A stretch of DNA of 64,000 nt from Setomelanomma holmii (Eukaryota; Ascomycota; Dothideomycetes; Pleosporales; Phaeosphaeriaceae), in contig ML978158.1 of assembly GCA_010015745.1 (NCBI GenBank), positions 1-64,000 on the forward strand. Direction: 5' to 3'. The notes beneath the pieces were generated by a model, which did not search any database, was not told where the DNA came from, and saw only the letters and a program-made list of their open reading frames with translations. Each line of letters opens with the position of its first letter. Within the stretch, counting starts at the first letter, position 1. Shown in pieces: positions 57,141-64,000 of the stretch. Both the position numbers and the translations under genes were made by a program.

Positions 57141-60100
57141 TGTTGATCGAATTGGCTGGAGATCGGCCTGGACACCGACAACTGCGTCCTCCCCGCATCC
57201 TTTATAGTCTTCATTTCATGATTCGACCTCGTCGGCTACTCAAAATTCAACCATAGCATGTTATGCTTCCGATACCGAAGATGTGCCGGTGCAAGGGTTC
57301 TCCACGTCATTCCGGTATGTGGAGAAGCATCGCCAAGCCAGCAGTTGCAAGTCTTGCATGCGCCTCGGTAGTCGATGGCGGCGTCTTAAGATATCTTCAT
57401 GCGTCGTCGAATAAGCGGTTTTCGGAAAACTAGGGTCGCTTGAGAAGATCAGAATGCTCGCGAACAATACTGTTGCTGATCCCACCTGTAGGACCCCAAT
57501 TGATAGTTCTTTGCTGAACCTTGGTACCGGTACTGATGCATCACGATCATCTAGATAGTTCAAAAGGCGGGGAGCAGCCATGCTGGAGGGATGCACGAGA
57601 TCCCAACATGCCTGCCACCACGAGTCGTGATGGTGGAGAAACCATGTTCACCATGACAACGAAGGCACCGAAGTCGCCTCCAGACCAGTCGCCAGCAGGG
57701 TGCATCGATGCACAGAGGGGCCGAAGCAGTTGCCGAGCACAGTGGAAGCATCGTGACGAGGCTCGTGGCCAACAAGAAATTTCGAAGCTTGAGCAAGCGT
57801 CGGCCGTTGGGTCAATGTTTCGATTGGTTCTTCCCCGGACTAGTGCTCGCACGGGTATGGCGCCCGCGTTTTTCTCCTCTGTGATCGGTCCGGTACTCCA
57901 CAAGAGGCTCTTCCCCACAGCTCGTGGTTTGTCAATCCCGAAGTTCTGGCGGTGTTGTGGTAAGAGTGTGGGGATTGTGAGAACTACGGTTGGGCGTCGA
58001 AGAACGCCTTGTGTCTGCGGTTGGCTGACGGAAGGCGCCTGTCCGCAGCCGAGATCGGCCACACAGCTAGCCCATTCGCGTGTCCACTGAAAGGTGAAGG
58101 AACTTACCGTCAGATGCACACATGGTAGAAAGGTCCGATCAAATGCCACCCACCCGCAATCACTCCGAAATATCTTCCTCTGTGGCTTGAGGCTAGACGT
58201 TGTCTTATGAGGCTCTTCGTGCCGCACCCGCCTCTCTGCCGCGGTGTCTTGTGCTCACAAATTTCTAGCACTTATCGAACGAAAACCGACTTGGAAAGGT
58301 GTCATGCGCCAGAGGTCGGGTCAAAACTTCACTTTGACTCCACCCATTGATTGTGGGCTGCCAGCCGCGCTTCGGCCATGGCACCACCACAAACGAGAAC
58401 TCCCGGGGTCGTCTCACACAGTCCTAGGCTCCAAATCAAGTCCTGTCGCAGCTCGGAGCAAACGGTGCAGAGCACGTTCTTTCTTGTCCGGGAAGTGTAG
58501 GACCACCAGAAACAAGTCATGAACATTCGCCTGAAATCTACAAGACCTCATCGAACATCAATTCCACACTTCCACGGCAAGCAGGTAATTTCAAACAGTG
58601 TACAGTCGTTCTCTGCATACGTCCTCTTCATCGCGTCAAACGCTACGCGTAACTCAGTTTCTCTTTACTAGATTGCCCATTCTCACCCCACAAGCCTTCT
58701 CGCTCATAAGATATCCACTTCTAATTCACGAGATCGCCATTGATCAGAGTCAAATCCTTATCGCCGCTCTCCATGTTCGGAGACTTCCCGGATTTTTGGC
58801 CTTCCCATACCAGCTCGAAAAGACTTAAACAAAGTATATGTCAGCATACGCGTTTGTTGGAAATAACTCACGGAGAGGGTCAATGATGTGTATGCCATTT
58901 GGGCTAATTCACGAGCAGTCTCTTTTGCAGCTCTCCATCCACTGTTACACAATATTCGCTCCGCGTTGCCAAATTCAAGACGACGAGCAGCATGGCTGAG
59001 TGACCTGGCACTGGTCTTTCAACCCGAAAGAAATATGATGGAAGGTGGCCGTTGTTCACGGACTTCTCTGCGTTGCTGGGACCGAGATTGTAGTCTAGCG
59101 AGAATTGAACGTGAAGAGTGAGATGTCTCACGGGAAGAAGTGTAGGGCAGCTACACAAGGATCGCCATGTTCACTCGACGACGTCTCCAGGGCTTATCAT
59201 AGTCATATCTACTTGAAGCAAGGAACAAAGCGCTGTCGCAGATACTTGCCAATCTCGAGGCTCAATCCATTTTGCCTACGAGTCTGAGTGAAGTTTGAGC
59301 ACGAATATACTCTCTTGAGTAGCATGATTCCGAAAAAGGCCAACGACTCACACCAAACAGTGCGCTTGACAGCACGGCCGTTAATACAAATCTACTCGTT
59401 TTGTTCTCCTTTGCATTGCTTAGTCTTCACTGGAGCACACAAAGACAGAACTCGAAACCTAGATGAAGGATGGACATGTGCTTCCTCTTTGGAGGAAATT
59501 CCAAGCGGACGAAATCATGTGCCCTGCAGAAGCAAGAATTGGAATCATGTCATCCCTGTTTCCGGTCATTAGGCTTTACCTCCAAATCGAGCTGCACTCG
59601 GTTCAGTGCATCGACAGTTACGAATATAGACCGTCAGGAACTCTTGACACGATGCTGAACCAAAGGAAGGAGCCTATAATGTCCGCCTTCCTTGCATTTT
59701 GCGTTTCGAACCCGACCTACCTCAACAAACGATTGCTAAATTCGAGTATACAACCGTTTCTCTCGTCCACTTGTCTCATTACTCCGTTCCATAATCCATT
59801 CCTGAGCATACCAAGTACACAAAGGCCCTTGGCCCGTGGAGCGTATCTCCTGTTTCTGTCACCAAAACCCCTCAAGTTCCTCGTTTATGTTTCGTCCTCT
59901 CGTAAGACTGTACAAGAATAAAAGTTTCCGCAACCTGCCTATGAGTTGTGCTCCAAGTATGCTATGAAGGGCCGACCACGCTCGGCCCTCAAGATTTGCT
60001 CTTGCAACTTCTCAATTACATTTCCTTTGTGATAATGATTACAAGACAGTTGAAACCAACAAATTTTTAGGGCACTATTCGTGTCTTAAAGTTCAGAACG

Positions 60101-60885
60101 AAGCTCGACATGTTTGTCCGCCTCTTCGTATGACTGGAGTCGTTCGGCTGCAGTCTGTAGCCATGATCACAACCACCCCGGGGCCATATGTTTTGATATT
60201 CCTCACCCGGTCTATCCATACGCCCCACCGTCCCCCGTCCCCCGTCCCCCGTCCCCGCATCCTGGAAACCACGCACGCTATGTCCATGCTAACTGCGATT
60301 GTTGTACATATAGTCTGCCCTCCAGACTGCGAATCTCTCCTGCTTTGACTAATACCGCCGCGAAGCACCTTTACACCAAAAAAAGAAGAACAGGACGGTG
60401 GTGAATCTCGCTTCTCTCGTCGCACCAACCATGCTTGTGCGAACCATCTCCAATCTGACCTCTGATATGTTTGGTCCAGAAAGCGTCACCAGGTTTAGCA
60501 ATATTTCGTAATCGGTCAAAACAGTTCCTAAAGACCTCCAGTCCTTATAAGAGCGACACAAGTACTTGTTTGATTATTTGAAATGCTTCGCGATGGGATG
60601 TTATTAGTTACTTACCCTCCGATATCAGGATGTATATAGTTGGGCTTCAAGCTAGACTGAAAAGAATGCTTGAGTGATCACGGATACAATTGCTGGACCT
60701 GTTGGTGTATGCAAATGCCTCGAATTAACCTGGATGCCAAGTGCCACATTCGCTTTCGTCATGCAGATCTAGCTCTTGTACTCAAAAGTATGAGCTCTTC
60801 AAGATTCTGAACGTTGCCTCTAGTCTATCGTGCTATTTCGCATTCCACTCCTGAACGCCTTATAATACCACACCAAGCACACACT
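57141..60885. other. 3.7-kb gene-poor region
   Basis: Upstream of the beta-glucosidase gene. Several ORFs up to 226 codons (57547-58227, minus) lack domains and have no exon partners. A 50-codon open stretch at about 58872-59020 (minus), ending at a GTGAGT donor, could be an exon of an unknown gene but stands alone. Confidence 0.4.
60227..60257. repeat. 7-bp tandem repeat (CCCCCGT)n
   Basis: About four perfect or near-perfect copies of CCCCCGT in an otherwise unremarkable intergenic stretch; a minisatellite-like tract. Confidence 0.8.
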
Positions 60886-62563
60886 CTAATGCACCTCCAC
60901 CTCCCCACCATTCCCACTCCTCCTCTCCGCCGTCCTATAATCCGGCGTACTCGGCCTACTCCTCTCGCGACCCGCAAACGCAATATTTTCCCTGAGCGCC
61001 ACATATTCGCTATCTGCATACCCAAGTGCCTCTCTGATCTGCGTTGAGTGCAAGCCCATAATCCTCCTAATCTCCGTCGCCGAGTAGTTCACCACTGCCC
61101 GACCGATTTCGAATGGCGCTGGGTTGTGCAGCTCGTATGGAGGGGGGGAGGTGATGCGAGACGAAGAGGTTGTATGTACGAGGTCGGGGCGATGCGAGTT
61201 GTAGGATGGTGTGTGCGGGAGAGGATGGCGAAGAGGAATCGGTGCATGAACGGAATGTGAGGTTGCGGCAGGTGTGGTGGGTTGTGAGATGGGCTGAGAC
61301 TTCGGCGAGGATCTTGAAAGTCGCTTGACAACGACTATTCGGACTGCTTCTTGTTGCGCGAAATGGCCATCGACATCCACAATACCCACAGGTAAGAGAC
61401 CTGCCTTGTCGTTCAGCGCTGTCCATGCGCCTTGGTCAATGTAAATTGTTCCGTGCGGCGCGAGACCGTGTAAGATCCAGAAGTAGCGGTCCCGTATAGG
61501 ATGTGAGATTGGTAGGAAGCGAGTATGTAGAGGCACATTTTCTGGCTCTGTCTGTGGTGAGGGTGTCCTCGCGACTTGGTCTTGTTCTCGCAGCGATCCT
61601 GTCGAAGCTGAAAGATCGTGTGTCGAACTATGAAGGTTCAGTGCTGCTGCTTGAGCGAGAGGTACCTCATCGTTGTCCTGCAAGTTCGAGGTCGAGTTCC
61701 TGCTCGACATGCCCTTCTTCCTCTCTCGTTCTGCATGCCGGATAATTGCTCGAATGTTTCCAGGCTTGCTGCTCTTGGTAATGACGGTCGTGACACCCGC
61801 GCTCGTCGCCAGCCTCGCAGCCACGATCTTTGTGCTCATACCGCCAGTTCCCAGAGCACTTCCTGCCGAGCTCACATCTGCCGCCAGCTCTGCAATATCT
61901 TCCACAACCTGTATAGCTTTCGCATCTGGGTTCGAGCGAGGATTCTTGTCATACAGACAATCAACGTCCGTCATAAGGAACAGATAGTCTGCCTGCACCA
62001 TACCCGCCGTGATCGCGCTCAAGGTGTCATTGTCACCAAACTTGATTTCCGTGACTGCCAAAGTGTCGTTCTCGTTCACAATTGGGATGACGCCCATGCT
62101 CAACAGCTCGATGAACGTGTTCTGCGCATTCTGATATTGCGTGCGATCCGCAATGTCATTCCTCGTGAGCAACACTTGCGCAATCGGCTGCTGCAGGTTC
62201 CCGAACAGCTGATCCCACAGCGACATCAATCGACATTGTCCAATTGCAGCCAGCGCTTGTACTTGTGGGAGGTGTTTCGGTCGTCGGGGCAGGTTCATGC
62301 GTCTGAGACCAACGCCAATGGCGCCTGAGGAGACAATGACCACGCGGTGGCCCTCGGCGTGCAATTTACATGCTGTTTCGACGATGAGGGAGAGGATGGA
62401 GAGGAGCGGCTGGTGCGTCTTCTCGTCGACTATGCTCGAGGTGCCTATGGGAGTTGGTAAGTTATTCTCGTTCGTGCCTGCAGGGAGTCTGTACGTGAGA
62501 GTGTTTACCGAGTTTGATGACGACGGTGAGCTGGCCGGGCAGCTTTCGCATGTGCACTGCCAT
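60886..62563 (-). CDS. PRO1: glutamate 5-kinase (gamma-glutamyl kinase)
   Basis: Two exons (62563-62509, 62444-60886), 537 residues; the 64-nt intron (GTAAAC..TAG) joins QLTVVIKL to GTSSIVDEKTHQPL, completing the kinase P-loop VVIKLGTSSI. The amino-acid kinase domain continues through VVIVSSGAIGVGLRRM, IGQCRLMSLWDQLF, VLLTRNDIADRTQYQNAQNT, VIPIVNENDTLAVTEIKFGD, LFLMTDVDCLYDKNPRSNPD and GTGGMSTKIVAARLA. A PUA domain follows (GTIYIDQGAWTALNDKAGLL). It phosphorylates glutamate, the first and feedback-controlled step of proline synthesis. Two long Ser/Pro/Thr-rich insertions are present, one between kinase and PUA and one within the PUA region (about residues 390-460). Transcribed divergently from ATP23. 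Confidence 0.93.
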
Positions 62564-62881
62564 TGTTGCGACAATTGGCGAACCAGTCGCAAAGCAATGC
62601 GAGGTGAAGGAAGGAAGAGAGGAATGCAAGGGAGTATGGAGCGCAACTGCTCAGTCGTGTGATCAGACCATTGATCTTTATAGCACGCACAACATGACTC
62701 TTTGAAGCCCAAGAATCCGACCTCGCAGATGCGCTCAATAAAGGTACACCGCTACCGGTACCGGTAGTGGCGCCGCTCCGATTGGCTCCCGCAGTCTCCA
62801 GCTCCAACATCTTTTGCAACGAGTACACCAACGCGCCCTACGTCAAGACATCTCTCTACACTCGCCCTACGCACCGCCGCC
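62564..62881. promoter_or_regulatory. shared divergent promoter of PRO1 and ATP23
   Basis: 318 bp between the two start codons, so the genes must share control sequence. A near-palindromic ACCGCTACCGGTACCGGTAG stretch lies at 62747-62767. Confidence 0.45.
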
Positions 62882-63610
62882 ATGTCGAATCCCGAGACCG
62901 CGCCCGACGGCGCCTCGCTATGTGCCATGAAAGCCCCGCCGCCTGCCAAGAAACTCGATCCTGCCTTCTACAACTGGAGCACCACATTTAGCATAATGCT
63001 AGGCCGCATGACGGGTAGTCGCGATGTCGATCTCGAGGAGAAATACTTCAGCGAGATGGACGAGCTCAAGGCGGACACAATATGCAAGCGCTGCGAAGAC
63101 AACCGGTCATATCTGCTGCAATACTCGCCCATTGTCAAATTCCTGAAAGATGAGGTCGGCAAGCTGGGTGGCGACTTGAATGACAAGAACATACTATGTC
63201 GCATGTGTACGAACGAGCAGAGCGGAGGGTTCAGTCTTGATCACGGCATATTACTCTGCGCGAACAAGTTTCGCAACCGAGGGCACCAGGAAGATACCAT
63301 GGCGCATGAGATGGTGCATGCGTGGGACCATCTGAAGTTCAAGGTTGAGAACGAGAATTTGCGACACCAGGCTTGTCTGGAAATTAGGGCGAGCACGCTG
63401 AGTGGGGAGTGCAGGTTTTCGAGGGAGTTCTTTACCAAAAATCAGTGGCGCATCACTGAGCAATTACAACTCTGCGTACGGCGGCGTGCGACACTGAGTA
63501 TGATGGCACGGCCGGGAGTCAAAGACGAGACACATGCGGGGGAGATTGTGAATCAGGTGTGGGAAAGCTGCTTTAAAGACACACGACCATTCGACGAGAT
63601 ACACCGGTAA
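62882..63610 (+). CDS. ATP23: mitochondrial inner membrane protease Atp23
   Basis: An intronless ORF of 242 residues, the usual Atp23 length. The zinc-protease motif HExxH is in DTMAHEMVHAWDHLKF, preceded by cysteine pairs (CKRCEDNRSYLLQYSP, ILCRMCTNEQSGGF) and followed by the conserved RHQACLEIRASTLSGECRFS, FFTKNQWRITEQLQLCVRRR and the C-terminal VNQVWESCFKDTRPFDEIHR. In yeast Atp23 trims the Atp6 precursor, helps assemble the ATP synthase F0 sector and degrades Ups1; it sits in the intermembrane space and is oxidised by Mia40, consistent with the many cysteines and no presequence. The start is the only upstream ATG in frame. Intact. Confidence 0.95.
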   Translation: MSNPETAPDGASLCAMKAPPPAKKLDPAFYNWSTTFSIMLGRMTGSRDVDLEEKYFSEMDELKADTICKRCEDNRSYLLQYSPIVKFLKDEVGKLGGDLNDKNILCRMCTNEQSGGFSLDHGILLCANKFRNRGHQEDTMAHEMVHAWDHLKFKVENENLRHQACLEIRASTLSGECRFSREFFTKNQWRITEQLQLCVRRRATLSMMARPGVKDETHAGEIVNQVWESCFKDTRPFDEIHR

Positions 63611-64000
63611 AAGACAAGAGGAACAGGGTGTATAATGCTGTATATTGGCGAGATGGATCACGTCAGATTACGCACAGCGACGGCGTTAGTGAAGGGCAAA
63701 TGTCAAGCAATCTTCGCTCACTGGATGGTTTTGAACTTTCTTGCATTGCATCATCGCGAGATTCTCGCATGCTGTGTGAAAACTAGCGAAACGGCGCATA
63801 GTATGTACTCCCCGCCTGAACGCCGAATAATGCAGCTGACTGATGACCGCTTGACTGAACAAACGCGTGTTCGCCTTCGTACATATGACATATGGCAAGG
63901 CCACGACCGGAACACCTTCATTAACACTCATTATCAGTATGTCTCATCCTCTGAGCTAGCGCGGTTGCCCACTTGTACGCGGCTTCCTTTGCAATGCTTG
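63611..64000. other. 3' flank of ATP23 to window end
   Basis: No supported gene in these 390 bases. Confidence 0.4.

Noticed and set aside
57547..58227. 226-codon minus-strand ORF
   Set aside because: No recognisable motif or splice partner; overlapping open frames on the other strand suggest a chance ORF in GC-rich sequence.
58758..59020. Possible two-exon gene fragment (minus) with a helical SGWRAAKETARELAQMAY stretch and a GTGAGT donor
   Set aside because: Coding-like, but no start, no domain and no further exons were found; too little to call.

Overview
The window is nuclear DNA of a filamentous ascomycete. The genes have short introns (46-67 nt, once 119 nt) with GTATGT/GTAAGT donors and CTRAY-type branch points. 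The gene set fits this: a Prm10/ThrE-like membrane protein, mitochondrial Hsp70, Ura9-type dihydroorotate dehydrogenase, cystathionine beta-lyase, Pro1 glutamate 5-kinase, Atp23, and fungal-only families such as DUF2415, DUF3533 and 2EXR/F-box-like proteins. The protein families and the broken pogo transposon suggest Dothideomycetes, but I cannot name a species. No rRNA, tRNA or CRISPR was seen.

Layout. 0-6.3 kb: a decayed pogo-type transposase, an F-box gene, a broken DUF4863 (p-hydroxylaminobenzoate lyase-like) gene, and an intact Prm10-like transporter. 6.3-17 kb: a gene-poor stretch with only a bZIP factor, a small cysteine-rich secreted protein and a frameshifted lipocalin-like gene. 17-27.6 kb: a repeat-bearing secreted Ser/Glu-rich gene that looks damaged, an iron-type alcohol dehydrogenase, mitochondrial Hsp70, and a DUF2415 WD-like protein divergent from it. 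28-37 kb: cystathionine beta-lyase, a 2EXR/F-box-like protein, a bestrophin-family anion channel, an Arg/Ser-rich ORF and a CHIP-type TPR/U-box ubiquitin ligase. 37.7-53.8 kb: four visibly broken accessory genes (stand-alone adenylation domain, GH28 polygalacturonase, MFS efflux pump, DUF3533/Sng1-like) interleaved with intact DHODH, DUF829 and C2H2 zinc-finger genes. 54-64 kb: an intact seven-exon GH3 beta-glucosidase, a 3.7-kb gap, then divergent PRO1 and ATP23.

The main observation is selective damage. About 23 kb of coding sequence in 16 core or regulatory genes reads without any indel or internal stop once normal introns are placed. Genes facing the environment (cell-wall hydrolysis, drug efflux, aromatic metabolism, adenylation, secreted/lipocalin proteins) carry single-base indels, mostly +1, and nonsense codons, several of them CAA to TAA or TGG to TAG changes at CpA sites. 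This suggests relaxed selection on niche functions, perhaps with RIP-like mutation. Residual assembly error is the main alternative. Exon joins were worked out by eye from frame, splice sites and family expectation.
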